Assembly: GCA_963709875.1 (NCBI GenBank)
Contig: CAVPYB010000005.1
Coordinates: forward strand, 210,140 to 274,139
From: JAQBDA01 sp963709875
Lineage (GTDB): Bacteria; Chloroflexota; Anaerolineae; Anaerolineales; UBA4823
DNA: 64,000 nt
Reading direction: 5' to 3'
Shown: piece by piece, positions 25,973-34,961 of the stretch
Layout: the number at the start of each line of letters is the position of its first letter
How positions within the stretch are numbered: position 1 is the stretch's first letter
The notes under the pieces: model-generated
Told to the model about the DNA's origin: nothing
The model's input: only the letters and a program-made list of their open reading frames with translations
Database searches by the model: none
Position numbers and translations under genes: made by a program

Positions 25973-26461
25973 CTATGATCGGTCAGGCGGTGGGCCGTCC
26001 AGTACGACGTACTGGGGATCTTCTGGATCGCATCGCACGCCTACCAACATGCCTGATTTCAACCTTTCCATGGAATCAATTTCAGCTTTCATGCTAACCT
26101 TATGGGCATTCTGCTCTTCGGAGGGGTGTAATAGCACCGGTACATCCAGCAGCAGGCGCACGCCTTTATAGCCCATTGTAGTGCGCCGGAACTCAGCCAG
26201 GATCGTGACGCCGTCTTGCATCACCTGTGCGCGGGCGGGCAAACCAGTTCTACGCACACTTTCGGCACGTCTGAGCTCACGCCGGGACAGCACATACCCG
26301 CTGTAGAATCCCGGCAAAGCCGCGGCTAAAATCCCTGCCAGGAACACCAGGACGAAAATATATCCCGGTGCGCCGCGCGCTGCAAGCAGCAGCAACAGCG
26401 CTACGATTACCAGCATCAAGAAATATTGGACCAGGTAAGCGAAATTCAGCCGGCGGCGCAT
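25973..26461 (-). CDS. Membrane-anchored hypothetical protein
   Basis: 162 residues. Two N-terminal helices (about 8-28 and 33-55) precede a soluble domain of ~105 residues beginning around RRAESVRRTGLPARAQVMQ, rich in strands, ending with a GVRCDPEDPQYVVLDGPPP tail. The tail resembles that of DUF3592-like membrane proteins (x-V-x-YDPxxP). It lies 9 bases after the coiled-coil gene, so they share a transcript. Confidence 0.65.
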   Translation of the reverse strand: MRRRLNFAYLVQYFLMLVIVALLLLLAARGAPGYIFVLVFLAGILAAALPGFYSGYVLSRRELRRAESVRRTGLPARAQVMQDGVTILAEFRRTTMGYKGVRLLLDVPVLLHPSEEQNAHKVSMKAEIDSMERLKSGMLVGVRCDPEDPQYVVLDGPPPDRS

Positions 26462-26470
26462 GGTCTCCGC

Positions 26471-27271
26471 TTACCGCCATCGAGCGAGCAGGTCTTGACC
26501 GGAGTAGAACGACCAGGCCAGGATGAAAAGCGCCACCTGGGAAACTCCCAGCCAGACGAAGATCACCGTCAGCAGGATGGATGCGTCATCCAACCAGCGC
26601 GGCAGGTCTTGCTGCAGGGCATCGATCTCCAGCAGGTAGGCGGTTATCTTCTCATCGTAGCCACCCAAGGCTTCAGAGAGCGTGCGGGCGGATGCTTCCA
26701 GGTCGGCGAAACCGGTGGTAAGGGATTCGACGGTATCCTGGGTGATCTGGGAGACTTCTGTCACCCGGCTGCTGCCTTCCTCGATCTGGGTTTGGAGGTT
26801 CTCCAGGTTGATGGCAGCTTCATCGAGCTGTTCGGTTCCGGGGATGTCCAGGTCGACAAGGGGCAGCTGGTTGAGCTTTTCAACGGTATCTTTGAGCTTG
26901 ACCACAGCATCACGGAGACCTTCAACGCGCTCGGCAACCTGCGAGATGAACGGTGCAAGCGTGCTCTCCAGCCGTCCGACGAGATCGGCAACTGCCTGCA
27001 GGCTGGCAGCCCCATCGATGCCCAGGGTCTTCAAGGCTGACTGCAAGGCGGCGATCTGCTGCTGCACCGAATCCAGCTCTGCCTTGGCGATCTGCAGGTC
27101 TGTCTGGGCGGTGTGCAGGTCGCTTTCAATGGTATCCAGACGCGCTACCCAACTCTCCGTCAGGCGCTGGTTATAGGTCCAGGTGAGGGCGATGCCGGCG
27201 ATGCTGGCAATGGTGAAGAACACACTCAGAATGACTAGTGTGAGGGAAATGATGGTCCTGGATTTATTCAT
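26471..27271 (-). CDS. Membrane-flanked coiled-coil protein
   Basis: 266 residues. A helix at 9-31 and another at 232-256 flank a long region with heptad-like Leu/Ile spacing (about 40-225), including LHTAQTDLQIAKAELDSVQQ. The middle should lie outside the membrane with both ends cytoplasmic. The layout recalls scaffold or MCP-like spacers, but there is no signalling domain. It is translated just before the membrane-anchored gene at 25973-26461. Confidence 0.7.
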   Translation of the reverse strand: MNKSRTIISLTLVILSVFFTIASIAGIALTWTYNQRLTESWVARLDTIESDLHTAQTDLQIAKAELDSVQQQIAALQSALKTLGIDGAASLQAVADLVGRLESTLAPFISQVAERVEGLRDAVVKLKDTVEKLNQLPLVDLDIPGTEQLDEAAINLENLQTQIEEGSSRVTEVSQITQDTVESLTTGFADLEASARTLSEALGGYDEKITAYLLEIDALQQDLPRWLDDASILLTVIFVWLGVSQVALFILAWSFYSGQDLLARWR

Positions 27272-27337
27272 ATATCTAGCCTCGAAACAAGAGATTTACG
27301 CATAGCCATCATATTGAAGGCTTGATCGTTCGATATT

Positions 27338-27829
27338 CTAATCGAAATCATCCGTAAAATCACCGCTGCCGAACTGGAATTCCGCCGCCGGTTCCTGAAA
27401 ATCGAGCAGCTTGCGGACCACAAACACAGCTCCGACCCCAAATACGATAAACATAGCACCGACGAAACCCAAAATTCCGGCCAGACCCCACAGCTCGAAC
27501 CTGGACAAGATCTCCGCGCTGTAGGGTGAGGTGGGGCGGTAGATGACCGGGACAGCCTGCCCTTTTACGTACACCGGGGATGAACTGGAGACATTCGATT
27601 GCACCTGGTGCTCGGTCCCAGACTGGTCCAGGAAGACGAAGACCGGTGCGTACATCGTCGTGCCCTCTGAATCCTGGCTGAGTGTGAAATCCACAACATT
27701 GCCGGTCGTCCGGATGCCTTCGCGAAGCAGCCTTCGTGAGCTGTTGATCGATACCGCGGTACCGGCCAGCAGCAGGATGCCGATGGCTACGAACAGCCAG
27801 CCCAGGCTGCGCATGACCTTTTCGCTCAC
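27338..27829 (-). CDS. DUF3592-like membrane protein
   Basis: About 163 residues. The N-terminal helix (LGWLFVAIGILLLAGTAVSI) and C-terminal helix (ILGFVGAMFIVFGVGAVFVV) flank a strand-rich domain (TTGNVVDFTLSQD, YAPVFVFLDQSGTEHQVQS, KGQAVPVIYRPTSPYSAEI). This matches DUF3592, extracytoplasmic-facing proteins of unknown function. The start is a GTG at 27829 with a GGGAG site 8 bases upstream; longer frames overlap the preceding gene. It is 4 bases after that gene's stop. Confidence 0.78.
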   Translation of the reverse strand: MSEKVMRSLGWLFVAIGILLLAGTAVSINSSRRLLREGIRTTGNVVDFTLSQDSEGTTMYAPVFVFLDQSGTEHQVQSNVSSSSPVYVKGQAVPVIYRPTSPYSAEILSRFELWGLAGILGFVGAMFIVFGVGAVFVVRKLLDFQEPAAEFQFGSGDFTDDFD

Positions 27830-27833
27830 AGAA

Positions 27834-28226
27834 TCATTCTCCCTGCAGCTCACCTGTCCAGCGGTCGCGGTTGGCCCAGAACGGGCAGTATGGGCAGTTT
27901 TCACCATGCGGGTAATCTACCCCCGCCGTGTGCGGGCAGCCGATGATGCGGTCTGCCAACACGACTCGCTGGACGTTCTCGGCTTGCAAGAATTCCATCA
28001 TCTGCTGGCGGAGAGAAGCATCCAGGCGGATATCGGTATCTTCGCTGTACCATTCACACGAGGCGTCAGGTCGTTCGCTGTCCCCGGAGTGGACGACCAC
28101 TGCCACGGCTTTGGTCGCCAGACGGTCATCCGGCCCGTAAAATGCCATCGTCGCGGCCGGATAGGCGCCCTCATTCTGAGTTCGTTCCGGACTATCAGCC
28201 AGTTTCTTCGATCCTGAGCCTGACAT
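27834..28226 (-). CDS. Small Cys-containing hypothetical protein
   Basis: 130 residues. The C-terminal part has GCPHTAGVDYPHGENCPYCPFW, with Cys and His positions that could bind zinc or a cluster. It ends in RDRWTGE. No family named; the CP-x-C arrangement suggests a small metal-binding protein. It ends 4 bases before the DUF3592-like gene, so they are co-transcribed. Confidence 0.6.
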   Translation of the reverse strand: MSGSGSKKLADSPERTQNEGAYPAATMAFYGPDDRLATKAVAVVVHSGDSERPDASCEWYSEDTDIRLDASLRQQMMEFLQAENVQRVVLADRIIGCPHTAGVDYPHGENCPYCPFWANRDRWTGELQGE

Positions 28227-28389
28227 ACGGGTATTCTACCCATAAACTGCGAATATTGCACGGGCTGTTTCGGTGCAGTGTCAGACGCAAGCTTACATTG
28301 TCAAATGCTGGGAGTTAATAAATTTGGAAATGAGTGGAAACTTCGAAGGTGAGGTCCCAGCCGGGCACGAGCGGGCTACTTATACGAGG

Positions 28390-28917
28390 TCACCGCTGAT
28401 CTGTTTGCTCCGCTTTCACCCGGGTGTATCGCTCGAGGTCCAGTCCCCACAGGTGCAGTGCGCCGGTGTACCGCATGCCAAGCTTCTCCAGCACATGCCG
28501 GGAGGCGCTGTTCTCCGGGTGCACCAAACCGATGATCTCATCCAATCCCAATAGATCGAACCCATCCTGCACGCAGCGCGAGGCTGCTTCGGTCGCCAGA
28601 CCGCATCCCCAATGGCTCTGCTTCAGCAGGTATTTGATCTCGGTCTCGCCGGTCTCGTCCAGCACGTTAAGACCGCACCAGCCGACCATCTCCCCGGTCT
28701 GGCGATCCTCCAAAGCGTACCAGCCGTATCCATGCTCCTGCCAGTGCACACCCTGGCGCTGTATGATGCGCTCGACCACCTCGGGGGGGAAGGGCTCGGT
28801 GTTGGGCAGATAGCGCAGCACGTCCCGGTCGCCCAGGATTGCGCACAGCGGCTCGTAATCAGCCGGGATGAAGCCGCGTAAGATCAGTCGTTCGGTATGG
28901 ATGGTGGGAATGTTCAT
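28390..28917 (-). CDS. GNAT acetyltransferase, RimJ/RimL-like
   Basis: 175 residues. It begins IHTERLILRGFIPADYEPL, typical of RimJ/RimL-type GNATs. QSHWGCGLATEAASRCVQDGF is motif A, and HPENSASRHVLEKLGMRYTG is the motif B region. It likely acetylates a protein N-terminus or small amine. A single gene, with a 57-base gap to the gene upstream. Confidence 0.88.
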   Translation of the reverse strand: MNIPTIHTERLILRGFIPADYEPLCAILGDRDVLRYLPNTEPFPPEVVERIIQRQGVHWQEHGYGWYALEDRQTGEMVGWCGLNVLDETGETEIKYLLKQSHWGCGLATEAASRCVQDGFDLLGLDEIIGLVHPENSASRHVLEKLGMRYTGALHLWGLDLERYTRVKAEQTDQR

Positions 28918-28974
28918 GTGCTCATTGGGGAATGGACGTGCGAGATGATGTCTGCTGGCAGCATCTTCGTATGC

Positions 28975-29973
28975 TCATTTCAGGAAGTTATCGATCACCA
29001 GGCGCAGCAGCATGGTGATTGCAGGCAGCAGAACGGAAAAGAACAGAGTGCGCAGCTGGGTGGTATTGTACGGCCAGGTGCGAGTGTTCTGCAGGATCTT
29101 CTCGTAGCTGGAGAGAGCGCTAAGGTCGCTGGCTAACTCAGGGGGTATCTCACCCATTTCCAAACCTGATTCCATCTTGATCATACGTGCATGAAGCTGG
29201 GATTTCAACATGCCTTGAAGGCGCTTTTTTTCGCTTGAGAGAACCTGATGTGTGGGGCGCATGCTCATGAAGAAGATGATCACCGGCACCAGAGCGAGCG
29301 GGATATAGATCAGCCAGAATTCTATATAGCGGAAGTTGTCCAGTTCAGCGCCGAATACCAGGCTGAGCAGGATACCACCGATAAATACCAGCGCCGAGGC
29401 AAGGCTCTGCCTTCCAACAGCCTGGAAAGGGGTGATATCGAAGAGATCGATATTGAGCGGCTGGCGGTGCAGGGCGGATGTCAGGCGAGTGTCGGCGATA
29501 GAAAGGTAGATCGTCCAGGTCAGCAGGCCGAACATGGCAGTATTTGCGGCGATCCAGTACAGGTAGAACCAGGAAAAAATGATTTCTGAATTGTTTGTGA
29601 GTGACCACCAAAATCCGAAAACAGCTCCGACAGCGATGGCGATGATCTCACTTCGTAGTGGTACTGCCGAGTGTTCAGCGATCAGCTTGGCGTAGCTTTC
29701 ATCATCCAGCTGGACCAACGGGCGGAATGACTGCACCACTTCCTCACCAACGCGGTTCATGAGCGGCGAAACAATCAGGATATAGATGATCACTACCGGC
29801 TGGACTAACGAGAATCGCCAGGTACCTTCGCTGAGCAGGTCGTCAAACTGACCATCAAGCGCAGCAGCAGCGAACGGCAGCAGGATCAGTACCAGACCGG
29901 TCATGATCGTGCCCGTCAGCGATCGCGGCCGGGCGACAATACGATTGAATAGTAGGGCTGGCTGAATGGTCAC
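28975..29973 (-). CDS. Polytopic membrane protein
   Basis: 332 residues with about seven to eight hydrophobic helices. Helices lie near 25-42, 58-75, 110-125, 132-155, 190-212 and 218-238, followed by a cytoplasmic charged region (about 240-300) and a final helix near 308-328. A soluble loop (DDESYAKLIAEHSAVPLRSE) separates helices 2 and 3. No family recognised. Confidence 0.7.
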   Translation of the reverse strand: MTIQPALLFNRIVARPRSLTGTIMTGLVLILLPFAAAALDGQFDDLLSEGTWRFSLVQPVVIIYILIVSPLMNRVGEEVVQSFRPLVQLDDESYAKLIAEHSAVPLRSEIIAIAVGAVFGFWWSLTNNSEIIFSWFYLYWIAANTAMFGLLTWTIYLSIADTRLTSALHRQPLNIDLFDITPFQAVGRQSLASALVFIGGILLSLVFGAELDNFRYIEFWLIYIPLALVPVIIFFMSMRPTHQVLSSEKKRLQGMLKSQLHARMIKMESGLEMGEIPPELASDLSALSSYEKILQNTRTWPYNTTQLRTLFFSVLLPAITMLLRLVIDNFLK

Positions 29974-30074
29974 GGGTCATCCTCCCCAGGTAAACTTATC
30001 CGCAATCAGGTCGTACAAGCGCTATACCCGCCCCAGGTACAGCCCGTAGCCCAGGTATTCGAACATCTCGCCCA

Positions 30075-30824
30075 TCACTTTGCGGGAAGGTATGAGGGTT
30101 TAACGTAGCGCCGGAAGCCGGCATCTTTGAAATAGAGACCGAAGACCGAGCCGATGGCCTTGATGCGCTGCAGCCAGTCCTGTGCGTCCATGCCCTGGTA
30201 CTCATCCAATCGCTGCTGGATGGCGCTCATCTTGGTAACTTCAGCGGTAACTTCGGATAGACCGGCACCTTCGAGCAGCACCCGCCACTCTTCCGGCTGA
30301 AGGAAGTTGACCCCGCCCATTGCCTGCCAGATGAAAGCCAGGAAATCTGCTGTTGGTTCGCCCTTTACCCAGGTGCCCTCGTTGAGACCGACCCAGCCGC
30401 CGGGTTTGACTACTCGCCGGTATTCGCCCAGCGCTTTAGCTTTATTGGGCACGAAGGCGGTGACCGATTCACACAGCATGGCATCGAACGTATCGTCCTC
30501 GAAAGGCAGCTGCTGGGCATCCGCCACGCGGAACTCGCAGCGATCTTCCACTCCCTTGCGGGCGGCTCGCTTGCGTGCCCAGTCGAGCATGTCCGCGGAT
30601 AGATCCACGCCCATGATGCGGCAGCCGGTCTTCTCTGCCAGATGGCAGGCGGTGAAGCCTACCCCGCTGCCTACTTCCAGGACGTAGGAATCAGCTGTGA
30701 TATAGCAAAGGTTTGCCAACTGTTCGGTGACTCTCAAGCCCCCGAAATGCTTGGTAACGCCCCAAATGGACTGGATCTGGAAATAGGAAAATTCAGTCTC
30801 TTCAGCGATAGATCCGGCGTTCAT
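30075..30824 (-). CDS. Class I SAM-dependent methyltransferase
   Basis: About 249 residues. VLEVGSGVGFTACHLAEKTG is the SAM-binding loop, GVDLSADMLDWARKRA the acidic loop, and ADAQQLPFEDDTFDAMLCES the post-II motif. The UbiE/Coq5-like order suggests a C- or O-methyltransferase on a small molecule. The ATG at 30824 overlaps the stop of the DUF2568 gene (ATGA), so the two are translationally coupled; the longer frame from 30941 would run through that gene. Confidence 0.88.
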   Translation of the reverse strand: MNAGSIAEETEFSYFQIQSIWGVTKHFGGLRVTEQLANLCYITADSYVLEVGSGVGFTACHLAEKTGCRIMGVDLSADMLDWARKRAARKGVEDRCEFRVADAQQLPFEDDTFDAMLCESVTAFVPNKAKALGEYRRVVKPGGWVGLNEGTWVKGEPTADFLAFIWQAMGGVNFLQPEEWRVLLEGAGLSEVTAEVTKMSAIQQRLDEYQGMDAQDWLQRIKAIGSVFGLYFKDAGFRRYVKPSYLPAK

Positions 30825-31201
30825 GATTGCCTTCCTATTCGCAGCAGCCAGACGATGCGATCGTAGGAGATGATGTAGTGGACGAGCACGATCAGACCGA
30901 AGACATTTGCCAGCAGCACGAGACCGGCATCGTACAGGCACCAGGCAGCAGATGCAAATAGCAGCAGCTCCAGCAGCAGGCGCAGGATGCCCGGCACCGG
31001 CACCGGGGCATGTCCCGAGCGACTGGGATCATCCGGCACGGCAAATACACCCCACAGCATCGCTCCGAATACAGGCAGACCGATTGCAAGCAAGAAGCGC
31101 AGGATGCCGGTGTGCTGTGTCCAGCCCCAGTAGGCTAGGGCTGCCAGGGCAGCCAGCTCAAGAATAAAACGAACCGCAAGATTGATCGGATTTTGGCTCA
31201 T
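30821..31201 (-). CDS. DUF2568/YrdB family membrane protein
   Basis: 126 residues with four helices. The start INLAVRFILELAALAALAYWGW and the segment GLPVFGAMLWGVFAVPDDPSRSG are the pattern of DUF2568 (YrdB). Function unknown. It overlaps the methyltransferase start by four bases and lies 18 bases after the isoprenylcysteine-methyltransferase-like gene, making a three-gene operon. Confidence 0.82.
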   Translation of the reverse strand: MSQNPINLAVRFILELAALAALAYWGWTQHTGILRFLLAIGLPVFGAMLWGVFAVPDDPSRSGHAPVPVPGILRLLLELLLFASAAWCLYDAGLVLLANVFGLIVLVHYIISYDRIVWLLRIGRQS

Positions 31202-31219
31202 GGTAACCTCCTCATCTAC

Positions 31220-31936
31220 CTACCACAACCCAGGCAGCAGGCGGAAACGAGTCGCATGCGTGTAAGCTAGGTATCCCTCCAGCTCAGCTGCCAGGGTTTT
31301 GTCTTCCATATACGTTCGTAAAACGTACATGGTGGCTGCCAGAAGATTGGGAATTAACGACCAGAGCGAGCCGAATAAGAACGAAGTCGAAATAACAGAT
31401 AAGATCGCCCCGCTGTATCCGGGATGGCGGACAAAGCGGTAGGGTCCCCCGGCAGCGACGCTGTGACCGCGCTCCTCCTGGATGCGTACCCCTTCAGCGA
31501 AGTAAGCATTCGAGAGCATTGCCCACAAGAACAATGCGTAGCCGAGCGCCATCACCAACGCACCGGCTATGTGTACAGCAAGCGAAAGGTCGCCTGTCCA
31601 GCCATAGCGGTAATCCAATCCGGCTATGACCCAGCCAGCGAAAGGGAACAAGCCTGCGCCCAGTGCAACCAGCCATCGATCCCAGGGTTTAACCCCCTCG
31701 TCTCGCAGCCCTCGCGAGCGCTCGACGAGTAATTTCGGATTGAGCGGCACCAGCAGGATCACATGTCCGGCAAGGAATGCACCAATGATCAAGATGAAGA
31801 CCCAGCCCCACACCCAGTCGATGGTCCCGGCAGCCAGAAATAGGATCAGCGCGTACCCGACCAGCCCAAGAGCTGCTTGCAGGCACCATTTTATGATCGC
31901 TTTACGGTCTTCCGTAGTCATTTCAGGGTTCTGCAT
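31220..31936 (-). CDS. Isoprenylcysteine carboxyl methyltransferase-like membrane protein
   Basis: About 238 residues with five helices. The C-terminal signature GPYRFVRHPGYSGAILSVIS (SAM-binding RHPxY) and ends with AELEGYLAYTHATRFRLLPGLW (the E-YxxY-x-RxLPG tail) are typical of the ICMT/PEMT superfamily. It methylates a membrane-associated substrate, often a lipid or sterol-like compound in bacteria. The start at 31936 is preferred; the longer frame runs antisense-free but overlaps the upstream gene without family support. Confidence 0.86.
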   Translation of the reverse strand: MQNPEMTTEDRKAIIKWCLQAALGLVGYALILFLAAGTIDWVWGWVFILIIGAFLAGHVILLVPLNPKLLVERSRGLRDEGVKPWDRWLVALGAGLFPFAGWVIAGLDYRYGWTGDLSLAVHIAGALVMALGYALFLWAMLSNAYFAEGVRIQEERGHSVAAGGPYRFVRHPGYSGAILSVISTSFLFGSLWSLIPNLLAATMYVLRTYMEDKTLAAELEGYLAYTHATRFRLLPGLW

Positions 31937-31967
31937 TGAAATGTTCCTTAAACAAGGCTCTGGCGGA

Positions 31968-32807
31968 TCAGCTATCCACTTCAAGCAGGGCACTGAGCAC
32001 ATATTCAAGCTCTGGCAGGTTTGGGGCGTTCTTGAAGCCTGACAGACGCTTGTAGATATCCGCGGCAGCCTGGTGGAACTCACCGGGAAGACCGGCGTCT
32101 GTGTAGGTGGTGGAGATGTCCCTCATCTCGCCTGCGAAGCGCCAGGCTTTGCGAGTGACCCGCCGCATGCGGTCATGGCTGCGAGCGACCGATTCGGGGT
32201 CCTCGTGCGACCACTGCTGCTCCAGCTCAGTACGCACGCCCAGGCGCTCAGCTGCTGCCAGGACCGCGCACAATAAGGCTGTGCTGCCCTTAGTGTAAGA
32301 TGCATAGCACATCTTCAGGGCCGAGGCTTTTCCCGGTTGGTAGCCGACCACGCCGGTCTCGAGCGGCCCACTGGAAAATATCCCGGCGGCTTTGTCCGCC
32401 CTCTCTCCGGAGAGGTACAGCCAGGTCTCCCCGCTGTTCCAGGCCGGACCGCCGATGACGCAGCCATCGACGAAGGATACACCACCTTCGGTCATCCGTG
32501 CTGCCATCTGCTCTGCCCTCTGGGTGGAGATAGCGTTGGCATCTATGTACAAGCCGCGGAACCGGCTGGCGAGCACTTCTTCGGCGACCTGCTCGGCAGC
32601 GTCCGGGGGGCAGATGCTCAAGATCGCCTGGCTGGTATGGCAAAGTTTCTCAATGCTGCGGGCATCCAGCAGCGCGTATTGGGCGGCTCTGTCAGCAGTC
32701 TGCTTGCTTCGCCCATCGGATGCCCAGTAAACGCTATGCCCGGAGCGGATAGCCGAAGCAGCCAACGAGATTCCCATTTCACCAGGGTGTAGCACGCCGA
32801 TAATCAT
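31968..32807 (-). CDS. 6PGDH-type NAD(P) oxidoreductase with DUF1932 domain
   Basis: 279 residues. The Rossmann start IIGVLHPGEMGISLAASAIRSGHSVYW replaces the usual GLGxMG with HPGEMG. DGCVIGGPAWNSGETWLYLSG is the substrate-strand block of beta-hydroxyacid dehydrogenases, and GKASALKMCYASYTKGSTALL contains the catalytic Lys region and the DUF1932 helix bundle. It oxidises or reduces a small beta-hydroxy acid. Its ATG overlaps the TetR stop, so it is the third gene of the TetR-controlled operon. Confidence 0.85.
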   Translation of the reverse strand: MIIGVLHPGEMGISLAASAIRSGHSVYWASDGRSKQTADRAAQYALLDARSIEKLCHTSQAILSICPPDAAEQVAEEVLASRFRGLYIDANAISTQRAEQMAARMTEGGVSFVDGCVIGGPAWNSGETWLYLSGERADKAAGIFSSGPLETGVVGYQPGKASALKMCYASYTKGSTALLCAVLAAAERLGVRTELEQQWSHEDPESVARSHDRMRRVTRKAWRFAGEMRDISTTYTDAGLPGEFHQAAADIYKRLSGFKNAPNLPELEYVLSALLEVDS

Positions 32808-33533
32808 TCATTCCTCCAATCCAATTTGTTCTCCCCTAAGCCCTTATCCTTTGTCCCTTGTCCCTCAGATCGATACAGCCCCTTCTTGAGCATGTCAAAG
32901 TAAGTGCGGACCTCGACACCGATCTGGTCGACCAACTGCAGCGCTTCTGCGGAGGTCATAGTCTTGAATGCCGGCAGGTAGCGGTTGTAGAGCCCTTCCA
33001 ACACCAGGTTGACCAGATCGATGGCTTTGTCCACATCGATATCGTCCTTGAAGCATGAGCGATCCAGCCCTTCCTTCAGCCCTTGGGCGTTGCTCTGGTA
33101 GTAGGAAGCGTAGCGCTGTCCCAACTCGCCGCGGATATCTTCAGGGGCATCGATGAAGGCATTGAAGAAGAGCTGGTAGAGCTGCGGCTCCTGGATGACG
33201 AACTGCATGCGGGCTCTCCCGCGCTGCTCGAGGCGCTTGAAGAGGTCTGCCGGCTGCTGTTCCTGACCGGCTGCTCTGATGCGCTCGTATTCAGCAGAGA
33301 AGCGTTTTACGGCATGCTCTACGACGTACAGGTAGAGGTCCTTCTTGGTACCAAAGAAATAGAACAGGCTGCCTTTAGGGATGCCGGCACGCTTGACGAT
33401 AGCGTTGGTTGAAGCTGAACTCGTAGCCGTTGCTGGAAAATTCCTCGATGCAAGCTTCCAGGATGTGCTGCTTGTACCCGGCTTTCAGACGCTCGAAGTT
33501 GGAGTATTTCTCCACAGTGGTGTCAGTTGGCAT
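32804..33533 (-). CDS. TetR family repressor (frameshifted)
   Basis: From the ATG at 33533 the protein reads ERLKAGYKQHILEACIEEFSSNGY; the frame shifts near 33415 and continues ASTNAIVKRAGIPKGSLFYF, the recognition helix, then LKRLEQRGRARMQFVIQEPQLYQL and the ligand domain to residue ~240. The halves join into a standard TetR. It lies 2 bases after the methyltransferase stop and overlaps the oxidoreductase start. It likely represses its own operon through the palindrome at 34434-34451. Confidence 0.8.
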
Positions 33534-33535
33534 GC

Positions 33536-34421
33536 TCAGTTGAGGCGGTAGTAGACCGTGTACTGCACGTCGTTCATCATGCTCAGACCGCTGAAGGCAC
33601 GCATCCAGCCCAGCTTGGGGTGGCGGGTTTCGAAGTAGGACCAGCGCTCTACGAACTGAATGCCCTCACTCCAGGTTTCTATCTCATCCGGAGTGCTGAT
33701 ACCAAAATTATACTCTGTACCTTTGCCGAGCTTCAACTGGCGCTGCATCTTGCGGGCGGCGAGGCTTTTCCACATACCGCGCGTCAAGCGCTCGTTGACC
33801 ACCTCGCAGACAAGCTCTGAGCCAGGGAAGCGCGACTGAAGGGTCAGCACCAGCTTCCTGACATCTGATTCGTGCAGGTACATGAACACGCCCTCGACCA
33901 GGAAGATGAGCGGGGACCTGCCGCTGGCAGCAACTTGATCCATCCAGCCCGACTCGAACATCGAGGCGCCAAACATCCGGTAACGCGTCTGACTCCTGCA
34001 AGAAGCTCTGTTTGAAGCGGATCACTTCCGGAAGGTCCAGGTCGAAAAAGATGATCTGCCCGTCGTCGATGCGCTGGAAGCGGGTGTCCATTCCGCAGCC
34101 CAGGTTGACAACGGCACCACCGGGGTATCGGGCGATGAAGTCGCGGGCGTAGTCATCGTATTTCTGAGCCCGCAAGGCGACGTGTACGGTGAGGCGGGGA
34201 TCCACTTTGCGCTCGTGGAGCATGCGCAGCAGCGGCTCTGAGGAACCGGCGATCAGCGCGTCGATCTGATCGGCAATCTGTTCGGCGAATTTATCCACGA
34301 GGATGGGGTCTTCTGAACGGCTCTCCATGGCGCGACCGTACAGGGTGAGCAGGGCAGTCGCCTCGACATCCGAAAAGTCCGGCGCTGCCTGGGCTGGTTT
34401 GATATTCGGGGTTGCAATCAT
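33536..34421 (-). CDS. Leucine carboxyl methyltransferase-type SAM O-methyltransferase (frameshifted)
   Basis: First gene of the TetR operon. It starts at an ATG at 34421 with an AAGGAG site six bases upstream. The N-terminal half has VEATALLTLYGRAMESRSEDPILVD and VVNLGCGMDTRFQRIDD (SAM loop). Near 33983 the frame changes, and the second half continues RYRMFGASMFESGWMD and IFLVEGVFMYLHESDV, the LCMT/TcmP-type signature. It methylates an unknown small molecule. The break is an indel, most simply an assembly error. Confidence 0.82.
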
Positions 34422-34433
34422 GGTTTTCTCCTT

Positions 34434-34451
34434 ACTGACCACCTGGTCAGT
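34434..34451. promoter_or_regulatory. 18-bp TetR operator
   Basis: ACTGACCA-CC-TGGTCAGT is a perfect inverted repeat with 8-bp arms. It lies between the -10 box of the operon promoter and the AAGGAG site of the first gene, so a bound repressor would cover the start of transcription. The third base of each arm (TGACC...GGTCA) is TetR-like. Confidence 0.82.
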
Positions 34452-34457
34452 AGTATT

Positions 34458-34486
34458 ATTATATAACCAGTTCTGCCACCTGTCAA
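34458..34486 (-). promoter_or_regulatory. Consensus sigma70-type promoter of the methyltransferase-TetR operon
   Basis: On the minus strand, TTGACA (34486-34481) and TATAAT (34463-34458) are separated by 17 bases, an exact match to the bacterial housekeeping consensus. The operator begins six bases after the -10. Confidence 0.8.
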
Positions 34487-34507
34487 TCGGTCAACCGGCC
34501 TAAGCCA

Positions 34508-34547
34508 AGTGGGTGTTTTGCGAGACTACCCCGCAAAACACCCCACT
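34508..34547. repeat. Palindromic repeat element, copy B
   Basis: AGTGGGTGTTTTGCG pairs with CGCAAAACACCCCACT, with one bulged C and a loop of nine bases. It shares GTGGGTGTTTTGCG with copy E at 57693. It lies between the operon promoter and the end of the VOC gene. Confidence 0.7.
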
Positions 34548-34567
34548 ATTCAGTTTAGATACAATAA

Positions 34568-34925
34568 TCAGTCAAATTGGACCAGTTCGATTAAATTCCC
34601 TGCCGGGTCGTTGAAGATGACCCAGCGCGAGCCGGTATGCTCGTCGCCTCCCCAGATCAGTTCAATATGGTGGTGATGCAGCTTCTCGACCTCGGCATCC
34701 AGGTCGGGCACGGCAAGTGCCAGCAGCGGGAAGTGCTCCGGCACGGCATCTGCTGCCGGGATAGACTTGCCGCGCAGGATAGCCAGATACACTGCCGCCC
34801 AGGTCAAAATGCGGGCGATCGCCATGGTGCGGCAGCAGCGGCAGACCGATCACGTCACGGTAGAAATGGGCGGTTTTAGGTACATCCTCAGCCCACAGGC
34901 TGACGACAGCCAGACGAGCGCTCAT
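34568..34925 (-). CDS. VOC family protein (frameshifted)
   Basis: The N-terminal frame from 34925 reads SARLAVVSLWAEDVPKTAHF and GLPLLPHHGDRPHFDLGG; near 34794 the frame changes and continues VYLAILRGKSIPAAD through FNDPAGNLIELVQFD. Together they form a complete ~118-residue glyoxalase/bleomycin-resistance fold with likely metal ligands His (RPHFDLGG) and Glu (LIELVQ). A dioxygenase, lyase or binding role cannot be chosen. The break is an indel. Confidence 0.8.
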
Positions 34926-34961
34926 ATATCCTCCTGATGATAAACCGTATCTTCATTTCGG

